Below, piece after piece: positions 34,016 to 42,610 of a stretch of DNA of 64,000 nt. The DNA is taken from NCBI RefSeq assembly GCF_037969875.1, contig NZ_CP150218.1, positions 1-64,000 of the forward strand. Reading direction: 5' to 3'. The notes below the pieces were generated by a model. That model saw nothing but the letters and a program-made list of their open reading frames with translations, was not told the origin of the DNA and did not search any database. This stretch comes from Paenibacillus sp. FSL R7-0337 (lineage in GTDB: Bacteria > Bacillota > Bacilli > Paenibacillales > Paenibacillaceae). Made by a program: the position numbers and the translations under genes. Every line of letters begins with the position of its first letter. Position 1 is the stretch's first letter.

Positions 34016-34576
34016 ATGATTATAGATGCACAGGAATATGAAAACAAAGGACTCCGCTACACGGTGAGATCAGCCGTGCCGCAGGATGCCCCGCAGTTGT
34101 CCGCGCTGAGACTGACGGTCGACGGGGAGACGGAGAATTTAGACCGGGTTCAGGGGGAAGCATTCATCGACCCGGAGGGCTTCCGGTCGCTTATAGCGGC
34201 GGATACGGCCAGCGGCACGAACCTGTTTCTGGTTGCCGGGGTTCAGGACAGGCTGGCGGGCTTCGCCAGATGTGAAGGAAGTCCGCTGCGCAGGCTGGCC
34301 CATCAGGCCGAGTTCGGAGTCGGAGTGCTCCAGGAGTTCTGGGGATACGGCATCGGCCGGAGCCTGCTGGAGCAGTCTATCAACTGGGCGGATTCTATCA
34401 GACTGGAGAAGCTGAGCTTGAAGGTTCTGGAGAGGAATGACAAGGCGATCCGGCTCTATGAGAGCCTGGGCTTCGAGGTCGAAGGTGTCCTGCGCAGAGA
34501 CAAGCGGCTGGCCGATGGACAATTCTATTCTACAATTGTTATGGGCAGATTACGCGGGGATAGAGGGGGAGCGTAA
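34016..34576 (+). CDS. GNAT-family N-acetyltransferase
   Basis: This 186-residue enzyme has the GNAT fold: N-terminal LRYTVRSAVPQDAPQL, acetyl-CoA motif A in VGVLQEFWGYGIGRSLLEQ, and motif B in KLSLKVLERNDKAIRLYESL with FEVEGVLRR, close to RimJ/speG-like protein or amine acetyltransferases. The substrate is unknown. RBS GAGAGGAGAGGG precedes the ATG. Its TAA stop is the first part of the 51-bp tandem repeat array that follows, so the array lies in its 3' untranslated region. Confidence 0.85.
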   Translation: MIIDAQEYENKGLRYTVRSAVPQDAPQLSALRLTVDGETENLDRVQGEAFIDPEGFRSLIAADTASGTNLFLVAGVQDRLAGFARCEGSPLRRLAHQAEFGVGVLQEFWGYGIGRSLLEQSINWADSIRLEKLSLKVLERNDKAIRLYESLGFEVEGVLRRDKRLADGQFYSTIVMGRLRGDRGGA

Positions 34577-34720
34577 GCCAAATGTAATCGGAAAACCGAT
34601 CATAATTGGACTGGGCGCGCCACATAAGCCAGATGTAATCGGAAAACCGATCATAATTGGACTGGGCGTGCCACGTAAGCCAAATGTAATCGAAAAACCG
34701 ATCATAATTGGACTGGGCGC
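34576..34720. repeat. 51-bp tandem repeat, 2.8 copies
   Basis: Units start at 34576, 34627 and 34678 (the last is cut after 43 bases) and differ at only a few positions. Each holds ATCGG-AAAA-CCGAT, a small hairpin. The unit length is divisible by three and the array is open on both strands, giving KPNVIGKPIIIGLGAPH-type 17-residue repeats on plus and SNYDRFSDYIWL-type on minus, but no start and ribosome binding site supports translation. It lies between convergent genes (GNAT and thiE). Confidence 0.9.
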
Positions 34721-34731
34721 CTGGTTTAAAA

Positions 34732-35391
34732 TTAAGGAGCAGCGACGAGCTGCGCGAATCTCCGCGTGGTCTCGTGTATATCCTCAGCTCCGGCAATGGC
34801 CGAGATGATGGAGATTCCATCCGCACCAGCCCTGATGACCGGCGGAGCATTCTCCAGGGTGATGCCGCCGATGCCCACCACGGGAATGGTCAGGCCGCTT
34901 CGTCTTAGCTCTTCAATGACAGTAGTTCCCCGGACGGCCTGGGCATCATCCTTGGAAGTAGTAGGATAGACAGGTCCGACTCCGAGATAATCGGCTCCGT
35001 CCGCGATGGCCTGCCGGGCTTCCGTTAGATTATGCGCGGAGACTCCGATGATCTTATGCTCACCGAGCTGCTCACGGATCAGCCGGGCAGGCAGGTCATC
35101 CTGGCCGACATGAATACCATCGGCATTAAGCACTGCGGCAAGCTCCAGATCATCATTCACGATGAACGGGATGTTATAGGCCCGGCATATCTGCCGGAGT
35201 TGTTGGCCTAGACGGAGCAGAGCGGCACCTTTAAGCGCAGAGGGACCCTTTTCCCGAAACTGGAACAGAGTAATGCCCCCATCGGCAGCAGCTGTTAAAG
35301 TGTCCTCCGGCGAGCGGCGGCAGTTCACACTGCCCATAATGAAGTACAGCTTCAGCAGTCTGCGCATATCCTCGCTGTCAATCCGTGTCAT
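34732..35391 (-). CDS. thiE: Thiamine-phosphate synthase
   Basis: This 219-residue TIM-barrel enzyme joins hydroxymethylpyrimidine diphosphate with thiazole phosphate to make thiamine phosphate. Family motifs are ITLFQFREKG (pyrophosphate site), FIVNDDLELA, ADGIHVGQDDLP, YLGVGPVYPTTSK and VVGIGGI. It overlaps thiD by 4 bases and is the last gene of the riboswitch-controlled operon. The 51-bp tandem repeat begins 12 bases beyond its stop. Confidence 0.94.
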   Translation of the reverse strand: MTRIDSEDMRRLLKLYFIMGSVNCRRSPEDTLTAAADGGITLFQFREKGPSALKGAALLRLGQQLRQICRAYNIPFIVNDDLELAAVLNADGIHVGQDDLPARLIREQLGEHKIIGVSAHNLTEARQAIADGADYLGVGPVYPTTSKDDAQAVRGTTVIEELRRSGLTIPVVGIGGITLENAPPVIRAGADGISIISAIAGAEDIHETTRRFAQLVAAP

Positions 35392-36215
35392 AACGTTATC
35401 CCCCTTGATCTCATCCTGTTCCCGTAAGCAAAATGATTCGTCGGCCCCTGCCCGGCCCCGATGTTCAGGCTATCCTCAATCGCCGCTTGAATGAAGGCCT
35501 TGGCGGTCTGGACAGCTTCTGGCATGGAATGGCCCAGCGCAAGACCTGCCGTCACCGCAGCTGAGAAGGTGCAGCCGGTTCCGTGAGTATGCTTCGTCGC
35601 AATCCGCGGGCTGGACATATACTGGAATTCCCGTCCGTCATAGAGCAGATCCACCGCCTCATCTCCAGACGGGTCATGTCCACCCTTCAAGATAATGTAC
35701 TTGGGTCCCATCTGATGCAGCAGTCTTGCTGCTTTCTCCCGGTCTTCCCGGCGGTGAATCTTCATTCCCGTCAGCATCTCTGCTTCAGGAAGATTGGGGG
35801 TGATGGCAAGCGAGAGAGGAAGCAGGCTTGTAATTAGCGCCTTCACTGCTTCCTGGAGCAGCAGCCGTGAGCCTCCCTTGGCAATCATGACCGGATCGAT
35901 CACCAGCTTCTGCTCCCATCCGTACTGCTGCACTTTACTGCCAACGACGCGGATAATGTCACTGCTGAACAGCATGCCTGTCTTAATGGCATCCGGCGGC
36001 AGATCACTGCCGATCGAATCCAGCTGGGCTGCAACGGTCCCTGGCTCCATCGGATAGACTCCCTGGACACCTAGTGTATTCTGGGCGGTGAGTGCAGTAA
36101 GTGCAGACATGCCGTACACTCCCAGCTCCTGAAAAGTCTTCAAATCCGCCTGAATCCCGGCCCCGCCGCCGCTGTCAGAGCCGGCAATGGTCAATGCTTT
36201 GCGTATGCTAGTCAT
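35388..36215 (-). CDS. thiD: Hydroxymethylpyrimidine / phosphomethylpyrimidine kinase
   Basis: This 275-residue ribokinase-fold enzyme phosphorylates HMP twice. The substrate site is AGSDSGGGAGIQADLKTF, and the ATP/anion-hole motif is THGTGCTFSAAVTAGLA with its catalytic cysteine. LVIDPVMIAKGG is also conserved. Gene order thiM-thiD-thiE supplies salvage of both halves of thiamine; no thiC or thiG is present, so de novo synthesis must be encoded elsewhere or be absent. Confidence 0.94.
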   Translation of the reverse strand: MTSIRKALTIAGSDSGGGAGIQADLKTFQELGVYGMSALTALTAQNTLGVQGVYPMEPGTVAAQLDSIGSDLPPDAIKTGMLFSSDIIRVVGSKVQQYGWEQKLVIDPVMIAKGGSRLLLQEAVKALITSLLPLSLAITPNLPEAEMLTGMKIHRREDREKAARLLHQMGPKYIILKGGHDPSGDEAVDLLYDGREFQYMSSPRIATKHTHGTGCTFSAAVTAGLALGHSMPEAVQTAKAFIQAAIEDSLNIGAGQGPTNHFAYGNRMRSRGITL

Positions 36216-36242
36216 CTTGTTCTCTCCTTTGGGGTGTGCGTT

Positions 36243-37040
36243 TTAGGATTCGAGCAGCTTCAGCCGTGAGCGGCTGCTGTATTGCTCCGGGGTCACCAGT
36301 GACAATTGATTCAGGAACAAGGTCTGGAAGCTGCCGGGACCTTGGCCTTCAGCAGCCTCAGCAGCAAGCTCTGCTGCTACGCCATAGAAAGAGAGAGCTT
36401 CGGCAGCCGCCTCAAGTACATCCCCGCCGCTTACGGCAAGAAATGCGCCCACTACAGCACTTAACAGGCAGCCGGTTCCGGTTACCCGGGTCATAATGGA
36501 GTGGCCGTTGCTGGCAATGTAAGTGCGCTTTCCGTCCGTAATGATGTCTTCCTTGCCGGTGATAATCACGACGCAGTTCAGCTTCTGCGCCGCTTTAACG
36601 GCTAGAGCGACTACATCGCCTTCGCCTGCTCCGGCATCCACGCCTTTGCTTGCCCAGCTCTCCCCGGCCACATTGGCAACCTCGGCCACATTGCCGCGCA
36701 GCGCAGTAAGCTGAAGCTCACTCAGCAGCTTAGCCGTAACGTCCGTGCGGTAGGCGGTAGCCCCGGCTCCAACGGGATCAAGCACTAGCGGCACATGGTG
36801 ACTGTTCGCAGCCTTTCCAGCCTCGATCATGGAAGCAATGGCGGCTTCATTCAGTGTGCCGATGTTCAGTACAACCGCCCCGGACATGGCGGCTACATCC
36901 GCTACTTCTTCAATGGCATCGGCCATGAACGGCGAGGCTCCCAGAGCCAGCAGCCCGTTCGCTGTGAAGTTAGCGACTACGATATTCGTGATATTATGCA
37001 CCAGCGGGTTCGCCTGGCGTACTTTGGACAGATAAGACAT
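36243..37040 (-). CDS. thiM: Hydroxyethylthiazole kinase
   Basis: This 265-residue enzyme phosphorylates the thiazole alcohol for thiamine salvage. Motifs: [18 protein letters not shown] at the N terminus, [29 protein letters not shown] and the catalytic [17 protein letters not shown]. It follows thiY by 24 bases and precedes thiD by 27 bases on the same strand. Confidence 0.94.
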   Translation of the reverse strand: MSYLSKVRQANPLVHNITNIVVANFTANGLLALGASPFMADAIEEVADVAAMSGAVVLNIGTLNEAAIASMIEAGKAANSHHVPLVLDPVGAGATAYRTDVTAKLLSELQLTALRGNVAEVANVAGESWASKGVDAGAGEGDVVALAVKAAQKLNCVVIITGKEDIITDGKRTYIASNGHSIMTRVTGTGCLLSAVVGAFLAVSGGDVLEAAAEALSFYGVAAELAAEAAEGQGPGSFQTLFLNQLSLVTPEQYSSRSRLKLLES

Positions 37041-37064
37041 ATGAATTCCTCCTGAAGGTATAAT

Positions 37065-38156
37065 TTAGAAATTAATAAAAGCATTCTTAACATCCACTTC
37101 CGCAGCCAGCAGTCCGTTCTCGCTCAGCCATTGGTTAACTTTCTCCCATGTAGCCTCATCCTGATAGCCGAAGGGCTGGGAGTCAGCATCCATCAGCGGC
37201 AGCAGGATCTCCAGACTGCGCTGTTCAATCGCTTCATCCAGCGTCGCGGTGTCCTCCTGATGGGCAAGCAGCAGCTTCAGTGCTTCATCCGGGTGATCGG
37301 CTACATACTGCTGGCCTTTTCTGATGGCATCCACGAATTTCTGATAAAAGCCCTGCGAATCCTGCAGTCCCTGCTCACTGGCGGCCAGTACCAGCTCATA
37401 ATAATCCGGGACCCCGTAATCTACGGGATTGAAGGAGCGGACCGGATGGCCTTGCTGCTCCAGAATCAGCTGCTCATGATTGATGAACCCGCCCATAATT
37501 CCATCCACCCGTCCGGTGGAGAGAGCAGGAATCAGATCAAAGCCGACATCCACCAGCTTGAGGGATGAAGGGTCCCCTCCGTCGCTTTTCACCATCGTCT
37601 TCAGCATCGCTTCATATAACGGAACGGAGGAATATCCGGCTTGCTTGCCTGACAGCTCTCCAGGGCGGGTAATGCCGCTGTCTGCGGATACCATGAGATG
37701 ATTCAGCGGGTGGCGCACCAGCGCAGCGATCGACTTGACTGGAATCTGCTCGCCCCGTGCCATCAGCACCTGCGGCTGATAACTGAGTGCCAGATCTACC
37801 TTCCCCGCAGCAACAAGCTTCAGCGCATCATTGGTATCGGCCGGCATCTGAATCTCAACCTCAAGGCCCTCCTCCGCGAAATAACCTTCAGCCTCTGCCG
37901 CATACAAAAAGGAGTGGACAGCATTGGGATACCAGTCGAGCATAATCGTCAGCTTATGGGCTGCGCCTTCAGCTCCAGTCCCGGCCCCAGCCTCAGAAGT
38001 GGCAGTAGTACCAGTTGAAGAGCCGGAGGCCGCGGGACTATTCGTATTGGCGCAGCCTGCCAGTACAGGCAGCATACAGAGGAGCAGAGCGGACAGCAGC
38101 ATGGCTCGCCTTGAAATTGCATTGTGCAGATAACGGGTATAGCGGATAGTAGTCAT
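37065..38156 (-). CDS. thiY: Thiamine-precursor ABC binding lipoprotein (ThiY type)
   Basis: This 363-residue NMT1/THI5-like substrate-binding protein has a lipoprotein signal with lipobox VLAGC (C35), then a Ser/Thr/Gly-rich linker. The mature domain opens KLTIMLDWYPNAVHSFLYAA with GYFAEEGLEVEIQMP, the pattern for formylaminopyrimidine/HMP-type ligands. I chose the ATG at 38156, which overlaps the permease stop as ATGA; the longer open frame lies inside the permease gene. The ligand is inferred from the TPP riboswitch and thi neighbours. Confidence 0.88.
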   Translation of the reverse strand: MTTIRYTRYLHNAISRRAMLLSALLLCMLPVLAGCANTNSPAASGSSTGTTATSEAGAGTGAEGAAHKLTIMLDWYPNAVHSFLYAAEAEGYFAEEGLEVEIQMPADTNDALKLVAAGKVDLALSYQPQVLMARGEQIPVKSIAALVRHPLNHLMVSADSGITRPGELSGKQAGYSSVPLYEAMLKTMVKSDGGDPSSLKLVDVGFDLIPALSTGRVDGIMGGFINHEQLILEQQGHPVRSFNPVDYGVPDYYELVLAASEQGLQDSQGFYQKFVDAIRKGQQYVADHPDEALKLLLAHQEDTATLDEAIEQRSLEILLPLMDADSQPFGYQDEATWEKVNQWLSENGLLAAEVDVKNAFINF

Positions 38157-38929
38157 GAATAACGTCCTCTTTTCTTCAAAATAATCTTCTCCAGCGCGGC
38201 GACTGCCAGAAACAGCAGGATACCGAGTACGGATAACAAGACAACAGCAGCGAACATCTTGGCGCTCTGCAGATTCCCTGCCATTCTGCGGCTGAAATAG
38301 CCCAGCCCTTGGCTGCCCCCAAGCCATTCCCCAATCGTTGCACCGATCACACAGTACACAGCCGACAGCTTCAGTCCGGAGAAAAAAGAAGGCAAGGCCA
38401 GCGGAACGCCCACCTTCCAGAGAATCTGCCAACGGTTCGCGCCGTACGTAAGCAGCAGCTCCCGGTAGGCGTCCGTGTTCTTAGACAAGCCGTCATAGGT
38501 GCCGATGACCACCGGGAAGAAAGCGGTCAGGAAGACAACGGCGACCTTGCTCCACAAGGTGTAGCCGAACCACATGATGAACAGAGGCGAGAGGGCGATC
38601 AGCGGAACCGTCTGGCTGATAATCAGCAGCGGGTACAGCGCCTTGGCCAGCGGACTGAACAGGTGCATGGCGATGCCCAGCAGGCTGCCGCAGACCACAG
38701 AAAGTGCGAAGCCTGTGAGCACCTCAAGCAGTGTAGCAGGCAGATGTACCGCGAATAACAAGCGGCGTTCCTCCAGCACAGCCATGCAGATCGCAGATGG
38801 AGCCGGAAGGATGAAGGGAGGAACCAGGCCCAGCCGGGCTACTGACTCCCAGACCGCAAGCGCCAGCAGGGCGAGCAGGGCCGCCGGACCGTAATGCTGG
38901 AGCAATCTTCTAAGAGCGGCGGTTCTCAT
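38153..38929 (-). CDS. thiX: Thiamine-precursor ABC permease (ThiX type)
   Basis: This 258-residue membrane protein has about six segments and the EAA loop RELLLTYGANRWQILWKVG followed by VPLALPSF (about residues 157-182). It belongs to the TauC/SsuC-like permease family. It overlaps thiZ by 20 bases and thiY by 4 bases, making one tightly coupled importer for a pyrimidine precursor of thiamine. Confidence 0.88.
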   Translation of the reverse strand: MRTAALRRLLQHYGPAALLALLALAVWESVARLGLVPPFILPAPSAICMAVLEERRLLFAVHLPATLLEVLTGFALSVVCGSLLGIAMHLFSPLAKALYPLLIISQTVPLIALSPLFIMWFGYTLWSKVAVVFLTAFFPVVIGTYDGLSKNTDAYRELLLTYGANRWQILWKVGVPLALPSFFSGLKLSAVYCVIGATIGEWLGGSQGLGYFSRRMAGNLQSAKMFAAVVLLSVLGILLFLAVAALEKIILKKRGRYS

Positions 38930-39680
38930 ATAACTTCAGCTCCAATTCCTGGCGCAGGGCGGCGAACTGCGGTTCATAGTTCAGACTGTGATGACGCGGA
39001 CGAGGGAGACCGGCTGAGAATTCCTGTATCCCGCCGTCCTCTCGGCCAGTCATTAGATAGATTCTGTCACTGAGCAAGAGCGCCTCCTCCAAGTCATGGG
39101 TGATGAATAGCACCGTCTTGTCTAGCTCCGCCCATAACTCCAGCAGCCAACGCTGCAGCGAACGCTTCGTAATGGCATCGAGCGCCCCGAACGGCTCATC
39201 GAGCAGCAGCAGGTCATTCCCGGCCGCCACAGTGCGGAGGACCGCCACACGTTGGCGCATCCCGCCGGACAGCTCCTGCGGATAAGCCCCTTCGGTCTCG
39301 TCAAGGCCGAAACGGTGTAGCAGGGTACGGATCTCGGCAATAGCGGCTGCTTTGGGACGGCTGCGCTTAAGCTCCCAGGGCAACAGACAATTGTCCAATA
39401 CGGTGCGCCAAGGCAGGAGGAGATCCTGCTGCGGCATGTAGGCCACGCTACCCAGTCTTTTCGCTGCTGTTGCTGAATCAGCTCCGTTAAGCGTGATCCT
39501 GCCGCTGCCCGGCTCCAGCAGACCGGCGATGATTTTGAACAAAGTGCTTTTGCCGCATCCGCTTCCGCCTACGATAGAAATGAATTCGCCGCGCTGCACA
39601 TTCATGGATAGCCCTGAGAATACGGGTGTCCGGGACGAACCGGTCCCGAAGACATAGGACAGATTGCTAATATTGATCAT
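38910..39680 (-). CDS. thiZ: Thiamine-precursor ABC ATPase (ThiZ type)
   Basis: This 256-residue ATPase of the nitrate/taurine importer type has Walker A GGSGCGKST, signature LSGGMRQR, Walker B LLLLDEPFGALD and switch FITHDLEEALLLSD. The ATG at 39680 (MINISNLSY) fits the family N terminus. The best ribosome binding site (AAGGAGG) is 16 bases upstream, a little far. It is the first gene of the operon, directly below the riboswitch terminator. Confidence 0.87.
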   Translation of the reverse strand: MINISNLSYVFGTGSSRTPVFSGLSMNVQRGEFISIVGGSGCGKSTLFKIIAGLLEPGSGRITLNGADSATAAKRLGSVAYMPQQDLLLPWRTVLDNCLLPWELKRSRPKAAAIAEIRTLLHRFGLDETEGAYPQELSGGMRQRVAVLRTVAAGNDLLLLDEPFGALDAITKRSLQRWLLELWAELDKTVLFITHDLEEALLLSDRIYLMTGREDGGIQEFSAGLPRPRHHSLNYEPQFAALRQELELKLYENRRS

Positions 39681-39732
39681 AAGACTATGTACGAAGCCTC
39701 CTTGGAATTGGTATAGATACTGTACGGAGCAC

Positions 39733-39771
39733 AAAAAAGCCCCATTCATTCCCGGAGGCAATGAATGGGGC
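39733..39771 (-). terminator. Riboswitch expression-platform terminator
   Basis: Read on the minus strand, GCCCCATTCATT pairs perfectly with AATGAATGGGGC around a 9-base loop and is followed by TTTTTT. It lies between the TPP aptamer and thiZ, so ligand binding would favour this hairpin and stop transcription. Confidence 0.88.
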
Positions 39772-39825
39772 GGAAGGTACAGTCAGCTGAGGCCCTGTGA
39801 CGGGAACCACTGATACATTCTGCTC

Positions 39826-39908
39826 CACTTCCCTCCGCTGGTATGATCCAGATCAGGTTCAAAGGGTCCGGAGCTTAAGCTCCGTCTCAGTCGGCCGACT
39901 CCCCTAGT
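39826..39908 (-). promoter_or_regulatory. TPP riboswitch (THI element)
   Basis: The minus strand reads GGGGAGTCGGCCGACTGAGA, then a short variable stem, ACCCTTTGAACCTGATCTGG, and CAGCGGAGGGAAGT: the conserved core of the TPP aptamer, including the CTGAGA and ACCTGAT ligand-contact parts. It precedes the thi transport/salvage operon and is coupled to the terminator at 39733-39771, so thiamine pyrophosphate should shut the operon off by premature termination. Confidence 0.97.
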
Positions 39909-39981
39909 GAATAATGTTGCTATTGAATTCGTAATTGCTACTTAATATACCACAAATTCCCCTCTTGTAAAGGGCAGGCGG

Positions 39982-40638
39982 TCAGCGCTTCGCCAGACCG
40001 GTCACGAACAAAGTGACGATGCCCCGGGAGATGTCCAGCTTGGAGGCGTGGTGCCGCTTCTGCTCATACAGGTACAGATCGGGACTGAGGACAGAGATTA
40101 GGGCTGTGGCCGCAAAGGCCGGATCAATGTCAATAATCTCACCACCTGCCGCAGCGCGCTCTAGCAGCTCTGTCATCATCACCCCCAGCCGCTGAAAAAA
40201 AGGATGCTCAAACTGGGTCAGCTGCTTCTTGCCGGTGAACTCGGCTTTGATCATATTCAACAGCTCGGCATATTGTTCAATGAAATCGGCAATCTGCTCA
40301 ATGCTGCTCTGCAGCTTAGCGAGCGCCGGGGCTTCACCGGCACTGGCAGCGACCTGCTGCTCCAGCCCGGACAGGAATTGATCTGCGCTGCCCTTCAGCA
40401 GGGCAGAACAGATCTCACCCTTGTCCGTAAAACGGCGGTACAGGGAGCCTTGCCCTATGCCTGCCCGCTTGGCAATGCTGTACATGCTGACCGCCTCGAG
40501 TCCGCTCTCGGTGAACAACTGGCGGGCAGCTTCAAGAATCCGCTGGACATAAGGATCGGCGGACACGGGCGGAGCGGATTCTATGGCTTGCGGAGCTGAC
40601 GGATGGAGCTGCGCAGCATCGGTGTCTGGCTTGTTCAT
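39982..40638 (-). CDS. TetR-family repressor
   Basis: This 218-residue protein has the TetR helix-turn-helix at about residues 30-75 (AARQLFTESGLEAVSMYSIA, GIGQGSLYRRF) after a Pro/Ala-rich N-terminal extension of 27 residues. The variable ligand-binding C-terminal domain is helical. It is divergent from a DHA2-type exporter; two palindromes in the shared gap (40700-40750) are its likely operators, controlling the exporter and probably itself. RBS GAAAGGGG precedes the ATG. Confidence 0.9.
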   Translation of the reverse strand: MNKPDTDAAQLHPSAPQAIESAPPVSADPYVQRILEAARQLFTESGLEAVSMYSIAKRAGIGQGSLYRRFTDKGEICSALLKGSADQFLSGLEQQVAASAGEAPALAKLQSSIEQIADFIEQYAELLNMIKAEFTGKKQLTQFEHPFFQRLGVMMTELLERAAAGGEIIDIDPAFAATALISVLSPDLYLYEQKRHHASKLDISRGIVTLFVTGLAKR

Positions 40639-40691
40639 GAGAACCCCTTTCAGAAATAAATCAGTGATTTACAGAAAAATAAATAAAAGAA

Positions 40692-40750
40692 TTGACACAA
40701 CGGACAATTGTCCGTAGACTATGAATTGCACTAACGGACAGTTGTCCGTT
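40692..40750 (+). promoter_or_regulatory. Exporter promoter with two TetR-type operators
   Basis: TTGACA (40692-40697) and TAGACT (40715-40720) are 17 bases apart. A perfect 16-bp palindrome ACGGACAATTGTCCGT (40700-40715) fills the spacer. A second copy with one central mismatch, AACGGACAGTTGTCCGTT, lies at 40733-40750. Bound repressor would block RNA polymerase on the exporter gene at 40821. Confidence 0.85.
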
Positions 40751-40820
40751 CACTCATTATATAGAACAATCTGCCCGCAGGTCAATGTAGAACGCGGACA
40801 GCTTTAGGAGGAGAAGAGAC

Positions 40821-42341
40821 ATGGATCAGACCTTGAAGCAGGAAGCCGATTTCCGGCTGTCCAGTATTCTGGTTCCGCTGCTGGCTATTATTGCAGGAGT
40901 ATTTATGGTTGTGCTGGACAGTACGGCGATGAATGTAGCTTTGTCTAGGCTGGTGGTGGATTTCAAGACGGATCTACATACGCTGCAGTGGGTAGTTACC
41001 GGATATATGCTGGCTCAAGCTTCAGTTATTCCGCTGTCAGGCTGGCTGTCTGACCGGTTCGGAGCCAAGACAGTCTTCCTGACGGCGGTTATTGTGTTCA
41101 CGATAGGCTCGATTCTGTGCGCTACACCAAGTAGCGCCGAATGGCTGATTGTTTTCCGGGTCATTCAGGGACTGGGCGGCGGCTGTGTGCTCCCTGTCGG
41201 GATGGCCTATGTGTACAGACTGGCTCCCAAAAGCAAGGTTGGCGTAGTCATGGGCATTATGGGCATTCCCGTCCTGTTCGCACCGGCTATTGGTCCGGTA
41301 TTGTCGGGCTGGCTGGTTGAATATCATTCCTGGCGCTGGATCTTCCTCATTAATATTCCGATTGGCATCATTGCTGTGCTGATTGGCCTGCGCAAGCTGC
41401 CGAATGCTGCGAAGAACAGCGTGCCCGGCATGGATAAGCTAGGTATGGTTCTTGGCCCGCTGGCCTTTGCTTCGTTAACCTACGGGGTTAGCCAGGGCGC
41501 GCAGAGCTGGACCTCTGAGAAAACGCTGATCGGATTGCTGCTGGGCGCTGTGGCGCTAATCGCTTTTATCATCGCAGAGCTGCGCTCCAAGACACCGCTG
41601 CTGGAGCTGCGGATTCTGAAATCCGTAGATTTCACGACAGGAATCATCGTGCAGTGGATTGCCCAATTCGGCTTATATGGCGCGTTATTCCTGCTCCCGC
41701 AATTTCTGCAGCAGGCCCGCGGCTTCGGCGCATTTGATACCGGTCTGACGCTGCTGCCGCAAGCGATCGCTTCCGGGCTGATGATGCCGATTGCCGGGAT
41801 ACTGTTCGACCGGATCGGTGTGCGCTGGCTTGTGGTCTGCGGTCTCAGTCTGGTCTCCGGCGCGTTATTCCAGTATTCGCATGTAGATCTTACCACACAG
41901 AGCCGGGACCTGATCCTTCCGCTAATCATGTGCGGGGCAGGTATGGGCATGATGATGATGCCAATGAACACGCATCTGCTCAATAAGGCACCCAGCCATC
42001 TGGTGAACCGGGTAACCTCGCTGACGAACTCGATGCAGCAGGTAATTACTTCGCTGGCCGTCTCGACGCTGGTTACGATTCTGACCGCAAGAACAACTGC
42101 GCGCGGCATAGAGATGCAGGAAGCGGCGGCAGCTGCCGGGAAAAGTACCGCAGGCGCTTCACAGCAAGCGTTGCTGCTGGCTAAGCAAACCGTATTATCG
42201 CAGGGCTTCGCAGATACGTTCCACATTATGATGTTTGTCGCGCTTGGCGGTGCGGTCCTTGGACTGCTGCTGCGCCGGGGCCGCCATTCCGGAACTGAAC
42301 GTTCTAAGGAACAGGCAGCACCAGAAATCATGCACGTATAG
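40821..42341 (+). CDS. DHA2-family MFS multidrug exporter
   Basis: This 506-residue protein has 14 predicted helices, the length and pattern of EmrB/QacA drug:proton antiporters. Signature segments are LDSTAMNVALSRLVVDF in helix 1 (motif D1), WVVTGYMLAQASVIPLSGWL, SDRFGAKTVFL (motif A) and the motif C-like GIPVLFAPAIGPVLSG. The tight TetR control in the divergent promoter suggests induction by a toxic or signalling compound. RBS AGGAGGAG precedes the ATG. Confidence 0.92.
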   Translation: MDQTLKQEADFRLSSILVPLLAIIAGVFMVVLDSTAMNVALSRLVVDFKTDLHTLQWVVTGYMLAQASVIPLSGWLSDRFGAKTVFLTAVIVFTIGSILCATPSSAEWLIVFRVIQGLGGGCVLPVGMAYVYRLAPKSKVGVVMGIMGIPVLFAPAIGPVLSGWLVEYHSWRWIFLINIPIGIIAVLIGLRKLPNAAKNSVPGMDKLGMVLGPLAFASLTYGVSQGAQSWTSEKTLIGLLLGAVALIAFIIAELRSKTPLLELRILKSVDFTTGIIVQWIAQFGLYGALFLLPQFLQQARGFGAFDTGLTLLPQAIASGLMMPIAGILFDRIGVRWLVVCGLSLVSGALFQYSHVDLTTQSRDLILPLIMCGAGMGMMMMPMNTHLLNKAPSHLVNRVTSLTNSMQQVITSLAVSTLVTILTARTTARGIEMQEAAAAAGKSTAGASQQALLLAKQTVLSQGFADTFHIMMFVALGGAVLGLLLRRGRHSGTERSKEQAAPEIMHV

Positions 42342-42382
42342 TAATGCCCATATAGAAGCAGAGCTTATGTAGTCCATAGAGC

Positions 42383-42415
42383 AGCGATTCTCCTTTTCTC
42401 GGAGAGTCGCTTTTT
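42383..42415 (+). terminator. Hairpin terminator after the exporter
   Basis: 11-bp stem AGCGATTCTCC/GGAGAGTCGCT (one mismatch-type A-G/G-T position) with a short loop, followed by TTTTTGTATT. Confidence 0.8.
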
Positions 42416-42524
42416 GTATTGATTTCTCTTCTGGATATCCTGATGCAGGAACAGAAATTGGGGCAAGCTAAGCTATTGAAAATCAATACAATACAAATCC
42501 GATGAATATAATCGGAAAAAGTTG

Positions 42525-42554
42525 TTGACGCAGGTAACACCCCGGTGTTACGAT
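42525..42554 (+). promoter_or_regulatory. Promoter with perfect inverted-repeat operator
   Basis: TTGACG (42525-42530) and TACGAT (42549-42554) are 18 bases apart. The spacer and -10 edge contain GTAACACC-CC-GGTGTTAC (42534-42551), a perfect 8+2+8 inverted repeat. It precedes the amino-acid importer. The regulator is not encoded next to it. Confidence 0.7.
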
Positions 42555-42610
42555 TCTTTTTGCCGGTAAACACGGTGCTTGCAGAGAAGATACGAGAGGG
42601 GATTCATCGA

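Noticed and set aside
34540..34740. CRISPR-like appearance of the regularly repeated units
   Set aside because: The units are contiguous without variable spacers and no cas gene is near; this is a plain tandem repeat.
34437..34850. Frames reading through the 51-bp repeats on both strands
   Set aside because: They start inside the GNAT gene or lack a ribosome binding site, so the repeat peptides are probably not made.
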